This document shows, piece by piece, positions 41,397 to 50,943 of a stretch of DNA of 64,000 bases. The position numbers and the translations under genes are program-made. The stretch lies in assembly GCA_028705775.1 (NCBI GenBank), contig JAQWCW010000005.1, forward strand, positions 1-64,000, given 5' to 3'. Within the stretch, counting starts at the first letter, position 1. Each line of letters starts with the position of its first letter. The notes under the pieces are model-generated. The model was not told the origin of the DNA. It worked only from the letters and a program-made list of their open reading frames with translations, and ran no database searches. This DNA comes from Eubacteriales bacterium (GTDB taxonomy: Bacteria; Bacillota; Clostridia; Christensenellales; Aristaeellaceae).

Positions 41397-44174
41397 TCAA
41401 TCGTTGGCTTTCATCGACTCAACCATGTCGATTGAATCAATGCTCTTTTTCATAATCTGGTTAACGAAAAGGGTGAACAGAAGCGAAATAGCAAGCGCGT
41501 AAACGAAGCTGAGCGGGTAAATTGTGCGCCCGAACATTACCGCGTTGACCTCGACGGTTCTGACGACAAAGGAATGCAGCCATACGCCGAGGAACATTCC
41601 GATTCCGGTTCCCAGCAGGCTCAGAATATTCGTTTCGCGGAAAATATAGCGCTGCGTTTCCTGCCGATAAAAGCCCAGAACGCGTATCGTTGCAAGCTCC
41701 TTGCGGCGCTCGCAGACGTTTACGTTCGTCAGGTTGAAAAGCACGACCATTGAAAGCATTCCGGCGGCAAGGATGAGCACGATAACGATATAATCTATGC
41801 TTTTTACCGAATCCGAGAAGGTTTCCATAACCGAAACGGAGGTGCGGGAAAACACAACGCTTTCGCAGGCAAGCGCGCGTGAAACTGCCGTATCGGCAAT
41901 TTCATCGCTTGCAAGGCAGCAAAGAAGCATTTTGTATTCGGGTAAAGCTCCGAAGGCGCGCTCGTACGTTTCGGGGGAAATATAGGCGTATGCCGCAACA
42001 TAGTTTTCCGTAACGGCGTCAACCGAAAGCTTCGCGCGGAGCCCCGCCGCGTTTTCAACGGTTACGGTATCGCCCTTTTTCACTTTAAGCTGCTCCGAAA
42101 GCTTTTCGGTAAGGATTACGCCCTCGCCGCCGCTTTCGATTTTTGCTCCGGAGAGCCTGTCGCGCAGGGTTATGAATTCGTCAAGCCTTGCGCTGTCCTT
42201 TGCTACGGCAATGCTCACGCTCTGCGTTCCTGCGGAGGATATGGTCTTTCCGCTTTCCTGCATGAACGGAATGCTCGCTCCGATAAGGCTGTTATCGGAA
42301 AGCAAGGCGGCAAGCGCATCGTCCTTTTCGGAGCCGCTTTGACTGTCCACTGCGATTGTAAGGTTATATTTATAGATTTCGCCGAACTGCTTATCGACAA
42401 TATCGTTTATCGAATCGCGCAGCCCGAAGCCGGTTACGAGCAGCGCCGAGCAGCCGGCAACGCCGACAACCGTCATAAACAGGCGCTTCTTATAGCGGAA
42501 AATATTGCGCGCCGTAACCTTTCTGATAAACGACATACGCTTCCATATGAAAGGAATGCGTTCAAGCAGGATTCGCTTGCCCGCCTTAGGCGTTTTGGGC
42601 ACCATAAGCTGCGCGGGGCAGGAATGCGTTATTCCGACGCAGGCAGCCCATGTGGCAAGCAGGATTCCGCCAATCGTAACGGGCGCTACCGTCATAACGA
42701 TTTCAGGTCTTATCGGCGTCATTACCGGCGGCAGATGGTACATCATTCCGTACGCGTTGCTGATAACGGCGGGGAAAACCTTGAAGCCGACGGCAAAGCC
42801 AAGCGCGCAGCCCAAAACGGACGCGAGCAGGCTATAAAGCAGATACTCGGAAAGCACCTGCCTGTTTGTGAAGCCAAGCGCCTTGAGCGTACCTATCTGC
42901 GTTCTGTTTTCCTCCACAAGGCGGGTCATCGTAGTAAGCGCGACAAGCATTGCGACAAGGAAGAAGAACACGGGGAACACCTTGCAAAGCGCCGCCACCT
43001 TTTCAACGTTTCCGTTATAGCTCGAATAGCCGACCAAATCGCGGCGCGTCCTGATTATCCACTCGCCGTCCTTGATATCGGCAAGCTGCTTTTCGCCGTC
43101 TGCAAGCTCCGCGCGCAGCTTATCAAGCCTTTCGTCGCTGCCGGACGCCTCGCTTGCCTTTTCGGAAACGGTATTCTTAACGGCAAGGGCGGCGGTTTGC
43201 AGCTGCGAGGCAAGCGCGCGGGCGCCGTCGTTTCCCGAAGCCGACAATGCCATAATCACGCTGACGGACTGTTTAAGGCGCGCGGCGTCGTCAACATACA
43301 GCGCTTTGGCGGCGTTTTGCGCGTTTTCAAGCGAGCTTATAAGGCTTCTTGCGCCCGAAAGCTTATCGCCCGCCTCGGCGCGAAGGCTTTCCGTGCGGAG
43401 CGCGGCGCGCTCTTCTGCAAACGGCTCAAGCGCCTCAGTCGAGCTTTCCTCCAGCTTTTTATACTCGTCCGAAAACGTGTTAAGCTCCTGCGCGCCCGCG
43501 ATTTTAACATAAATGTCGGTATAAACGGACAGGGAATAAAGCTTTTCCATTCCGTATACGGCAAGCGTTACGGAGCCTGAGCCGACTGCGCTCGGCTCTG
43601 TTTCAACGGAAATGAACATCGGGCTTTGCACGATTCCGACAATCTTGAATTCGTTTACCTGATATGTATCGGAGAAGCTGTCGTAGCCGTCGTTTTCGGA
43701 CGAAAACGAAATCGTTTCGCCGATATCGGGAGCGCTCTGCGCGTAGCCGCTCGGCGCTTGTATGACACACTCGCTTTCGTTTTCCGGCAATCTGCCTTCA
43801 AGGAGCGTGAGCTTGTTAAGCTCCGTATCGCCGCCAACGCCAAGAACGCCGAATATGCGCGCGGTATAGGTATTTCCCGTGCCGGTCAGCATAACCGCGT
43901 CCGTAACCTTAGCAGCCTGAACATCGCTAACAAACGGCTGCTTCAATACTTCCGCCGCATCGTCCTCGGTGATTCCCTGCGTTCCCTTTATATCAAGGTC
44001 AAAAAAGCGCGCGTCGTCCATATACCTGTCGGCGGCTTCCTGCATATCCGGAGTCGTCGCCTCAAGACCCGCAAGAAAGCCCGCGCCCAAAGCGACGATG
44101 AACAGAATGGATAAAAAGCGGTTGATGCTGCCTTTGATACCCCGCCAAACGCTCTTTCTTCTGGTTCTTTTCAC
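41397..44174 (-). CDS. ABC transporter permease, FtsX/MacB-like
   Basis: The 925-residue protein has an N-terminal transmembrane helix, a MacB-like extracytoplasmic core, a coiled-coil region (about 255-370), an FtsX block with three helices (FPVFFFLVAMLVALTTMTRL and following), another outer domain, and a C-terminal FtsX block. Two FtsX domains in one chain and a paired ATPase suggest a mechanotransmitting or lipid/lipoprotein-handling transporter, not a substrate-specific importer. The start is GTG, 1 base after the ATPase stop, with no strong ribosome site, so it depends on coupling to the upstream gene. That upstream gene carries an in-frame stop codon near its start. Confidence 0.88.
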   Translation of the reverse strand: MKRTRRKSVWRGIKGSINRFLSILFIVALGAGFLAGLEATTPDMQEAADRYMDDARFFDLDIKGTQGITEDDAAEVLKQPFVSDVQAAKVTDAVMLTGTGNTYTARIFGVLGVGGDTELNKLTLLEGRLPENESECVIQAPSGYAQSAPDIGETISFSSENDGYDSFSDTYQVNEFKIVGIVQSPMFISVETEPSAVGSGSVTLAVYGMEKLYSLSVYTDIYVKIAGAQELNTFSDEYKKLEESSTEALEPFAEERAALRTESLRAEAGDKLSGARSLISSLENAQNAAKALYVDDAARLKQSVSVIMALSASGNDGARALASQLQTAALAVKNTVSEKASEASGSDERLDKLRAELADGEKQLADIKDGEWIIRTRRDLVGYSSYNGNVEKVAALCKVFPVFFFLVAMLVALTTMTRLVEENRTQIGTLKALGFTNRQVLSEYLLYSLLASVLGCALGFAVGFKVFPAVISNAYGMMYHLPPVMTPIRPEIVMTVAPVTIGGILLATWAACVGITHSCPAQLMVPKTPKAGKRILLERIPFIWKRMSFIRKVTARNIFRYKKRLFMTVVGVAGCSALLVTGFGLRDSINDIVDKQFGEIYKYNLTIAVDSQSGSEKDDALAALLSDNSLIGASIPFMQESGKTISSAGTQSVSIAVAKDSARLDEFITLRDRLSGAKIESGGEGVILTEKLSEQLKVKKGDTVTVENAAGLRAKLSVDAVTENYVAAYAYISPETYERAFGALPEYKMLLCCLASDEIADTAVSRALACESVVFSRTSVSVMETFSDSVKSIDYIVIVLILAAGMLSMVVLFNLTNVNVCERRKELATIRVLGFYRQETQRYIFRETNILSLLGTGIGMFLGVWLHSFVVRTVEVNAVMFGRTIYPLSFVYALAISLLFTLFVNQIMKKSIDSIDMVESMKAND

Positions 44175-44175
44175 C

Positions 44176-44877
44176 TTACCACTCTATCCTTTCAACCGGC
44201 ATAGGCTCGCTGTTCGTCTGCATTTTCGTAACCGTGCCGTTTTTCACGTAAACAACCCTGTCCGCCATAGCGGTAAGCGCGCTGTTATGGGTAATAACAA
44301 GCACGGTTTTGCCCGTCGAGCGGCAGGTATCCTGCAAAAGCTTCAGAATCGTTTTGCCCGTATTGTAGTCAAGCGCGCCGGTAGGCTCGTCGCAAAGGAT
44401 GATTTTGGGGTTCTTGGCAAGGGCGCGGGCAATCGAAACACGCTGCTGCTCGCCGCCCGAAAGCTGCGCCGGAAAATTGTCCTCGCGCTCGCCAAGCCCT
44501 ACGCTCCTGAGCGTTTCGTCCGCGTCCAGGCTGCCCTTGCAGATTTCGGCAGCAAGCTCGACGTTTTCGCGCGCCGTAAGGTTCTGCACAAGGTTATAGA
44601 ACTGGAATACGAAGCCGACGTCCGTTCTGCGGTATTCGGTCAGCTCGCGGACGGAAAGCTTGCTTATTTCGCGCCCGTCAAGCTTGATTGAGCCGCCGCT
44701 CGGCATATCCATTCCGCCGAGAATGTTGAGCAGCGTGGTTTTGCCCGCGCCGCTCGGGCCGACGATGACGCAGAATTCGCCCTTTTCAACGGAAAAGGTT
44801 ATTCCCGAAAGCGCGTCGATGGTCGTCTGCCCCATTACGTATTTCTTGCTTACATTCTGAAACTCGATTTACGACAT
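44176..44877 (-). pseudogene. ABC transporter ATP-binding protein with in-frame TAA at codon 3
   Basis: The natural start is the ATG at 44877, placed after AAGGAGA. The codons read M S stop I E F Q N V S K K Y V M G, so a TAA (44871-44869) interrupts an otherwise perfect ABC N terminus. After it the frame is open to 44176 and has Walker A GPSGAGKTT, the Q-loop, LSGGEQQRV and Walker B ILCDEP. A restart at the ATG of MGQTTID (44835) would give 219 residues but would lose the A-loop Tyr (KKY) that stacks on adenine, and it has no good ribosome site. It is either a nonsense mutation, suppression, re-initiation or a sequencing error. The partner permease follows directly. Confidence 0.75.
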
Positions 44878-44889
44878 ATCATTCTCTCC

Positions 44890-46007
44890 TTATTTCGCGG
44901 CGCCGGAAAGCTCGCCGAGAAGCTCCATGTAGGTGTCGGGCATATGCGCGTTTGTAACGCGGCTGCCGATTTCCCCTCCGTTTTCGGTAAGGCTTTCGAG
45001 CAGAGTCAAAAGCGTATGAAAATCGGAGCTTTCGTCCGCCATATCGGAAACGGACATCGAGTCCGCAACGCTAAACATCGAAAAATCCGCAACGCTCTCG
45101 TTTTCGCCAATCGTAACGCTCGTGAGCATATCCGATATGAGCAGCATCATTTCAAACGCCGTCAGCCCGTCGTCCGAAAGCCCCGCGGCGGTAAGGCTGT
45201 GGCGCGAGTTATAGTATTCGCTGATGGTCGGCGCAAGCGTGTAAAGCGATGAAACGCTCGCCCGAAGGCGCTCCGCCGCCTCCGCGTCCCCTGAAAGCAC
45301 GAAGTCAATTCCAGCGCGCTTATAGCCCCATTCGGCAAGCGGAAGGCGCGGAACAAGGTCAAGCGGGTTTATGAAATTGAATATGTTTTTATACTTATCC
45401 GCGTCAAAATCGCCGCGCACGGTCGCGGGCGTCGCAAAGGTATACACAAACACGTTTTCAAAAGGATATACCGCGTTAAGCAGCACTCCGAGCAAGTTGG
45501 CGCACGCCGCTCCCCTGCTATGCCCGCATACGAGGATAATCGGGTTATCCATTTTTTTATTTCAGCGTTTACGGAAAGGAAAATATCCTGCGCGGCAAAA
45601 AGGAGGTTTTCGGCAAAAATCGTTTCATCGCTCTGCGAGGGCGCAAAGTCAAAATTGGAATACCACTCCGCGCCGTTCGTTCCGCGAATCGCAATAACGC
45701 AGATTTCGCGGCTTGCGCCGCCGACGGAGGCGGCGGCTTTGCCGACGGTGAACGCCGCGGTATGGCTCGTTTCATCATGCGGCTTATCATAATAGCGCTG
45801 AAGCAGAACCTCGATTCCGTTTTCCTCAAACGCCTTTGCGGTAAGCTCGGCGGTATGCCTTGACGAGATATCCAGCGCAAAGCGCGCAAGGGACGGCGAC
45901 ATCGTTTCCGAGCCGCCCGCAAAAAGCGCGCCGAATTCGCCCTCAGCAAGCGCGAAGGGCGGCAGCAAAAGCGCAAGAATAAGCAAAGCGCACATAATTT
46001 TCTTCAT
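44890..46007 (-). pseudogene. secreted class 3 lipase-like protein split by a frameshift at an A7 run
   Basis: Two frames together give one lipase. The first (46007 to about 45552) has a signal peptide (IMCALLILALLLPPFALAEG) and the pre-elbow motif AIRGTNGAEWYSNF; the second (45552-44890) starts exactly at the shift and contains the nucleophile elbow GHSRGAACANLLG and YTFATPATV. The junction is at AT-A-AAA-AAA-TGG on the minus strand (45558-45552), a perfect slippery heptamer; a -1 shift, or transcript slippage adding one A, joins KK to MDNPI. Without it the first frame continues to a short unrelated tail. It ends 12 bases before the ABC ATPase start, so the two lesions are in the same operon. 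Confidence 0.75.
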
Positions 46008-46009
46008 AA

Positions 46010-46696
46010 TCACGCCCCGATTCCCAGAATCGGCAATACCTCGCTGAGCGAGGTCACCGTATACTTTGGCAGAATAGCGCCGTCCGCCGCTTTTCCGGAG
46101 GGCGAAAGCCATATGCTGTCCATTCCTATGTTATTTGCGGCGGCAATATCGCTTTTAAGGCTGTCGCCGAGCATAACTGCGTCCTTTTTATCCAGCTTTA
46201 AGCGTGATAGCGCGACGCGCAGTATTTCGGGGTCGGGCTTTGCCGCGCCGACATCGCCGGAAACGACGATATCGCTGATATACGGGGCAATCTCGGAGCG
46301 CGCAAGACGCGAGCGCTGCACCTCGGAGATTCCGTTCGTAACAAGCACGACGGGCATTGCCTTTGAAACCTCAACAACAAATTCCTTCGCCCCGGGCAGC
46401 AGGAAAGAGCCTTCGCCAAGGCGCTTTATGTACCCTTCCGATACCTCGTGCGCGTCAAGCCCAAGACCGAACTCATCTATAAGCATTCTGAACCGCTCGA
46501 TTCTCAGCCCCGCCTGCGTAATCTCGCCCTTCTCGTATTTGTCCCAGAGCGAGCCGTTTATATCATGATAGCGCGAAAAGAGCCTGTCGCCGGACTGAAT
46601 GGAGAAATCCTTAATCAGATTGGCGAAAGCCGCCTTTTCGGAGCGGATAAAATCGAAAAGCGTCATGTCCGCGTCCGCAAGCAATGCCTTGTACAT
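46010..46696 (-). CDS. HAD-family hydrolase, YjjG-like
   Basis: The 228-residue protein has all four HAD motifs: DADMTLFD (I), LVTNG (II), KPDPEI (III) and MLGDSLKSDI (IV). The pattern DxDxTLFDF with the C1 cap of about 80 residues resembles the YjjG group, pyrimidine nucleotidases that clean non-canonical nucleotides, but substrate cannot be fixed from the sequence. GGGAGG lies 5-6 bases before the ATG. Its stop lies 2 bases before the lipase-like ATG. The 204-base region ahead shows no clear promoter. Confidence 0.85.
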   Translation of the reverse strand: MYKALLADADMTLFDFIRSEKAAFANLIKDFSIQSGDRLFSRYHDINGSLWDKYEKGEITQAGLRIERFRMLIDEFGLGLDAHEVSEGYIKRLGEGSFLLPGAKEFVVEVSKAMPVVLVTNGISEVQRSRLARSEIAPYISDIVVSGDVGAAKPDPEILRVALSRLKLDKKDAVMLGDSLKSDIAAANNIGMDSIWLSPSGKAADGAILPKYTVTSLSEVLPILGIGA

Positions 46697-46839
46697 AAAT
46701 GCCTCCCGCGATATGTTGATTATGTATTTATTCGTTATCCTGCCGCGATTACCCTTTTCGGCAAAACCAATGTTGACAATTTGTTAACAAATATCTTTTC
46801 TTTTCGCGTAATACCGCGCGCAAAAAGCGGCGAAAAATA

Positions 46840-46865
46840 GAAGAAACCGCCGCAAAAGCGGCGGT
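46840..46865 (-). terminator. terminator of the nine-gene operon
   Basis: ACCGCCGC (46865-46858 on the minus strand) and GCGGCGGT (46853-46846) form an 8-pair stem with a TTTT loop, then TTCTTC. It lies about 35 bases after the GNAT stop. Confidence 0.75.
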
Positions 46866-46900
46866 CGAAAAACGCAAGCAAAGCCCCATGCATCCGGATG

Positions 46901-47434
46901 TTACAGCGCCGAATACTCGCTTGCAAGCAGCCCGTACTGATAGACGTCGTGATAAGCGCCCTCGCGGAAAACCTCCTGCCGCAGGCAACCCTCGCGGGTA
47001 AAGCCGCACCTTTCATAGCAGCGGATTCCGGCGGTATTGAAATCGAAAACGCCGAGCCGGAGCTTATTGAGGTTCATTTCTTCAAAGGAGAACTTGCAGA
47101 GCAGGCGGACAGCCTCCGTGCCGCAGCCGCGCCCGCGCCACTCGCCGTCGCCAATCATTACGCCGATATCGCCGATTCGGTTCTTCCAGTCGATTCGCGT
47201 AAGACCGCAGCGCCCGATGAGCAGCCCGTCAAGCGTTTCAACCGCGAACTGGTATTCGCCGCGCGTATAGCTCGACTGCTGGGAAAGCCACTGCCGCTCA
47301 TCGTCGATTGACGACGGGAGCAGAAAGGCGTTTATCATGGTTCTTACCGTTTCATAATCATTAACGAACTGCGCGTTGCGCTCAACGTCGCTTTGCTCAA
47401 ACGCGCGCAGGCGCACCAACTTACCCTCGTACAA
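46901..47434 (-). CDS. GNAT acetyltransferase, RimJ/RimL type
   Basis: A 177-residue N-acetyltransferase. The family opening LVRLRAFEQSDVERNAQFVND and the acetyl-CoA-binding segment GDGEWRGRGCGTEAVRLL (Q/RxxGxG/A region) are clear, with LRLGVFDFNTAGIRCYERCGFTREG near the end. RimJ/RimL-type enzymes acetylate the N terminus of ribosomal proteins or small amines; the substrate here is unknown. It is the last gene of the operon, 19 bases after the phosphohexomutase. Confidence 0.87.
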   Translation of the reverse strand: MYEGKLVRLRAFEQSDVERNAQFVNDYETVRTMINAFLLPSSIDDERQWLSQQSSYTRGEYQFAVETLDGLLIGRCGLTRIDWKNRIGDIGVMIGDGEWRGRGCGTEAVRLLCKFSFEEMNLNKLRLGVFDFNTAGIRCYERCGFTREGCLRQEVFREGAYHDVYQYGLLASEYSAL

Positions 47435-47453
47435 ATGCGTTCCTCCAATATAT

Positions 47454-49151
47454 TTATTTCAAAAATTCGTCTATCGCCTCGCCGAGACGGGCGAGCGTTT
47501 CCTGCGCGGCATGGTAGGTTTTCCCGTGCGCGGAGAGATAGAACTTCATTTTCGGCTCTGTTCCGCTCGGACGCGCCGCCATCCAGCTTCCGTCCTCAAA
47601 GAAGATTTTGAGCACGTCGGACTTGGGCAAATCGAGCTTTTCCTTGCTTCCGTCGCGGCGGACGATATAGCCCTTTTCATAATCGGCAATATCCGCCGCC
47701 TTGAACTCCCCGATTCCGTCAAACTCAGGCGAGCGCAGGCGGGACATAATCGCGTCAATTTTCTTGCCGAAATCAAGCCCGCTTAATGTAATGGTTTTAA
47801 GGCTTTCGGCAAAGCCGCCGTGCTTGCGCGAAAGGTCAAGGAACACCTCGAACAAATCCTTGCCCTTTTCGGCGTAATAAACCGCCATTTCAAGTATGAG
47901 CGTAACGGCGATGACCGCGTCCTTGTCGCGCACGGCGTTTCCGGTAAGGTAGCCGTAGCTTTCCTCATAGCCGAAAACGAAGCGCCTGCCCTGATATGCC
48001 TCTTTTTCCGCAAGCGCGCCGATATACTTAAAGCCGGTAAGCACGCGCATAGGCGAAAGACCGTATGCCTTGGCGATGGTTTCGCCCATATCGCCGGAAA
48101 CAATCGTTGTCACAACAAGGTCGGTATCGCGCAAATCCTTATGCTGCCGCCTCGCCTCAAGCAGATAGTTGAGCAGAAGCGCGCCCATCTGATTGCCGGA
48201 AAGCGGAACGAAGCCGCCGTCATGCATAACCATCGCGCCTACGCGGTCGCTGTCAGGGTCGGTTGCCATAAGAATTTTTGCGCCAATCTTTTCAGCCTCG
48301 CGAATCGCCTCCGCATACACCTCCGGCGCTTCGGGGTTCGGCATATACAGCCCGCCGAAATCGCCGTCCGGATTCTGCTGAATGAACGCCGCCTTTTCAA
48401 AGCCCTGCATTCCGATAACCTTTGTTACGGGAACTGCGCCCGAGCCGTAAAGCGCGGTATAGACAATCGGGAAATCCTTCATTTTGTCCCTGAGCTGGCG
48501 CGAGCGCGGCAGAAGCTCGTAAACCTGCTTTGCATAGCGCTCAAGCTGCTCGTCGCCCAGATAGCGGAGCATTCCGTTCTCCTGCGCCTCAAGCAGCGAA
48601 ACGCCCTTGGCGGAGAACATCGAAACCTTTTCGATTTCATCCATAACCGGCGCGGCTTCCTCCGGCAGAAGCTGAACGCCCCTGCTGTTGTAAACCTTGT
48701 AGCCGTTATACTTCTTCGGGTTATGGCTCGCGGTTATAACAATTCCGAAGCCCGCCTTCAAATCGCGCACGGAAAAGGAAAGCGCGGGAGTGGGCGCGGG
48801 CTGGTCGAAAAGATAGACCGTGATTCCGTTTTCGCACAGAACGCCAGCGGCAACCTGCGCAAACTCAGTCGAGCCGTGGCGGGTATCATAGGCGATGACA
48901 ACGGTTTTCTCATGCGGCGAAGCAAGCACTACCTTTGCAAGCCCCTCAGTTACGCGCGCAATCGTATATTTGTTCATGCGCCCCGGACCCATTCCGCGAA
49001 CGGCGCGCAGTCCGCCCGTTCCGAACGCCATGGGCATCGAGAATGCCTCCTCGCGCTCAGTTTCGCTCATCGCACGCATTTCGCTCACGGCATCCGAGTC
49101 TTTTCCGCCAAGCTTTTCAAGCCAAAGCTCGTAATTCTCCATGTAATTCAT
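47454..49151 (-). CDS. phosphoglucomutase/phosphomannomutase (alpha-D-phosphohexomutase)
   Basis: Interconverts hexose-1-P and hexose-6-P through a phosphoserine. The active Ser is in ITASHNPKKYNGYKVY (residues about 138-153), the Mg loop is DPDSDRVGAM and the sugar loop GYEESYGYL; the phosphate-binding ARPSGTEPKMKFY is at the C terminus. At 565 residues it matches the PgcA-type phosphoglucomutase of Firmicutes (about 580). AAGGAAGG lies 8 bases before the first ATG. It follows the ABC exporter by 29 bases and may supply UDP-glucose or similar for the glycan genes in this operon; that link is inference. Confidence 0.93.
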   Translation of the reverse strand: MNYMENYELWLEKLGGKDSDAVSEMRAMSETEREEAFSMPMAFGTGGLRAVRGMGPGRMNKYTIARVTEGLAKVVLASPHEKTVVIAYDTRHGSTEFAQVAAGVLCENGITVYLFDQPAPTPALSFSVRDLKAGFGIVITASHNPKKYNGYKVYNSRGVQLLPEEAAPVMDEIEKVSMFSAKGVSLLEAQENGMLRYLGDEQLERYAKQVYELLPRSRQLRDKMKDFPIVYTALYGSGAVPVTKVIGMQGFEKAAFIQQNPDGDFGGLYMPNPEAPEVYAEAIREAEKIGAKILMATDPDSDRVGAMVMHDGGFVPLSGNQMGALLLNYLLEARRQHKDLRDTDLVVTTIVSGDMGETIAKAYGLSPMRVLTGFKYIGALAEKEAYQGRRFVFGYEESYGYLTGNAVRDKDAVIAVTLILEMAVYYAEKGKDLFEVFLDLSRKHGGFAESLKTITLSGLDFGKKIDAIMSRLRSPEFDGIGEFKAADIADYEKGYIVRRDGSKEKLDLPKSDVLKIFFEDGSWMAARPSGTEPKMKFYLSAHGKTYHAAQETLARLGEAIDEFLK

Positions 49152-49180
49152 ATTAACACCCTTCCTTGCAATTCGGTATA

Positions 49181-50935
49181 TTATACCACGTCACGCGGCT
49201 CCGTGTACATACTGTAGAGGTGAGCGTAGATTCCGCCCTTTGCGATAAGCTCGCTGTGGCTGCCCGTTTCCTCAACACCGCGCTCGGTAAGCACCCATAT
49301 AACGTCGGCGTTGCGGATGGTTGTCAGCCTGTGGGCAACGGTGAAGGTGGTTCTGCCCTTCGTAAGCTCCTCAAGGCTTTTCTGCACAAGATGCTCGCTC
49401 TCATTATCAAGCGCGCTCGTCGCCTCGTCAAGAATAAGAATCGGAGGATTTTTAAGGAACACGCGCGCAATCGCAATTCGCTGCTTCTGTCCGCCCGAAA
49501 GCTTGACTCCGCGCTCGCCGACATAGGTATCATACCCTTTTACAAGCGCAGAAATGAATTCGTCCGCGCCCGCGCGCTTCGCCGCCTCGATAACCTCCTC
49601 GCGCGTCGCGCCGCGCTTACCGTAGGCAATGTTGTCGAATATCGTGCCGGAGAACAGGTAAACCTCCTGCTGCACAACGCCGATTGACGAGCGCAGGCTT
49701 TTCAGCGTAACGCCCCTTATATCCTTGCCGTCAATCAGGATTCGTCCGGACGAAACGTCGTAAAAGCGCGGAATCAGGTTGCACATCGTGGTTTTTCCGC
49801 CGCCGCTCGGCCCGACAATCGCTATGTTCTGCCCCTCGGAAACGTGCAAAGCAAGGTTTGAAAGAACCTGCTTTTCATTATCTCCGTAATGGAAGCTCAC
49901 ATTATCAAAAACGACCTCGCCCCTGACGCTGCCAAGCTCCTTCGCGCCATCCTCGTCCTTTATTTCAACCGGCTCGTCGATAATCTGCGTAAAGCGCTCG
50001 ATTCCGGTCATTCCGCGCTGAAACTGCTCGCGGAACTCAACGATGCGGCGGATAGAAGTAAGAAGCGTTGAAATATAGAGGATGTAAGCGACATACTGAC
50101 CCGCGTCAAGCTTGCCGCCGATTAAGAGAAGCGCGCCGACAATGACGACTACGATGTACATTATTCCGTCAATCATTCTCGTTGTGGAGCTGAAGCCCGC
50201 CATATAGCGGTATGCGCGGCATTTCGCGTTATAGAACGCCATGTTGCCCTTATGGAAGCGCTCGCGCTCCAAATCCTCATTGGCAAAGGATTTTACTACG
50301 CGCATTCCCAGAAGGCTGTCCTCAACCTGCGAGTTGACCTCGCCGACCTGATTGCGCTGCTCGCTGAACGCGCCGCGCATCTGCTTGTTGAAATAGTTTG
50401 TGCAGATGAACATCAGCGGCAGAAGCGCAAAAACGACAAGCGTAAGCGGGAGGTTCATCCCGACAAGGATTATGAAGGACGCGATTATCTTGATTCCCGC
50501 TATGAAGAATTCTTCGGGACAGTGATGCGCAAATTCGGTAACGTCGAAAAGGTCGCTGGTAATCCTCGCCATCAGCTGACCGACCTTCGCGTCGGAATAG
50601 TAAGAGAACGAAAGCTTTTGAAGATGGTCAAACAAATCCGTGCGCATATCGGTTTCAATCTTCGTTCCCATGATATGACCGGCATACGCCATATAGTAGG
50701 CGGCGGCGGTATCAATAAGGCGCAAAACGAGATAAAGCCCGCCCATTTTAAGCACAAGCTCAACCGTCAGCGCAATCGGGGTTGACATAGCGCCGTTTGT
50801 AATCGTCTGCACGATTTTGGGAAGCACAAGCTCGCACAGCGTCGTCAGCGCCGCGCAGAGAAGGTCGAGCACCATCACCCTCCAATAGGGCTTGAAATAA
50901 GGGATAAAACGCGACCAAAGCTGCCTGTTATTCAT
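49181..50935 (-). CDS. ABC exporter, fused membrane and ATP-binding domains
   Basis: A 584-residue half-transporter of the MsbA/multidrug type. Six transmembrane helices are in the first 320 residues, then the ATPase with Walker A GPSGGGKTT, signature LSGGQKQR and Walker B LILDEATS, plus the His switch in VAHRLTT. It should act as a homodimer because no sister half-transporter is next to it. Its substrate could be a lipid or lipid-linked glycan, judged by the neighbours (GT2-GtrA, Lgt-like and phosphodiester-glycosidase genes), but drugs or peptides are possible. It follows the Lgt-like gene by 8 bases. Confidence 0.9.
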   Translation of the reverse strand: MNNRQLWSRFIPYFKPYWRVMVLDLLCAALTTLCELVLPKIVQTITNGAMSTPIALTVELVLKMGGLYLVLRLIDTAAAYYMAYAGHIMGTKIETDMRTDLFDHLQKLSFSYYSDAKVGQLMARITSDLFDVTEFAHHCPEEFFIAGIKIIASFIILVGMNLPLTLVVFALLPLMFICTNYFNKQMRGAFSEQRNQVGEVNSQVEDSLLGMRVVKSFANEDLERERFHKGNMAFYNAKCRAYRYMAGFSSTTRMIDGIMYIVVVIVGALLLIGGKLDAGQYVAYILYISTLLTSIRRIVEFREQFQRGMTGIERFTQIIDEPVEIKDEDGAKELGSVRGEVVFDNVSFHYGDNEKQVLSNLALHVSEGQNIAIVGPSGGGKTTMCNLIPRFYDVSSGRILIDGKDIRGVTLKSLRSSIGVVQQEVYLFSGTIFDNIAYGKRGATREEVIEAAKRAGADEFISALVKGYDTYVGERGVKLSGGQKQRIAIARVFLKNPPILILDEATSALDNESEHLVQKSLEELTKGRTTFTVAHRLTTIRNADVIWVLTERGVEETGSHSELIAKGGIYAHLYSMYTEPRDVV

Positions 50936-50943
50936 TCTTCACC

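Noticed and set aside
42339..43580. 413-codon plus-strand frame inside the ABC permease
   Set aside because: Arg/His/Cys-rich shadow of the permease; composition and lack of start site argue against it.
47820..49217. 465-codon plus-strand frame opposite the phosphohexomutase
   Set aside because: The opposite frame is a well-conserved enzyme; this one has no family sequence.
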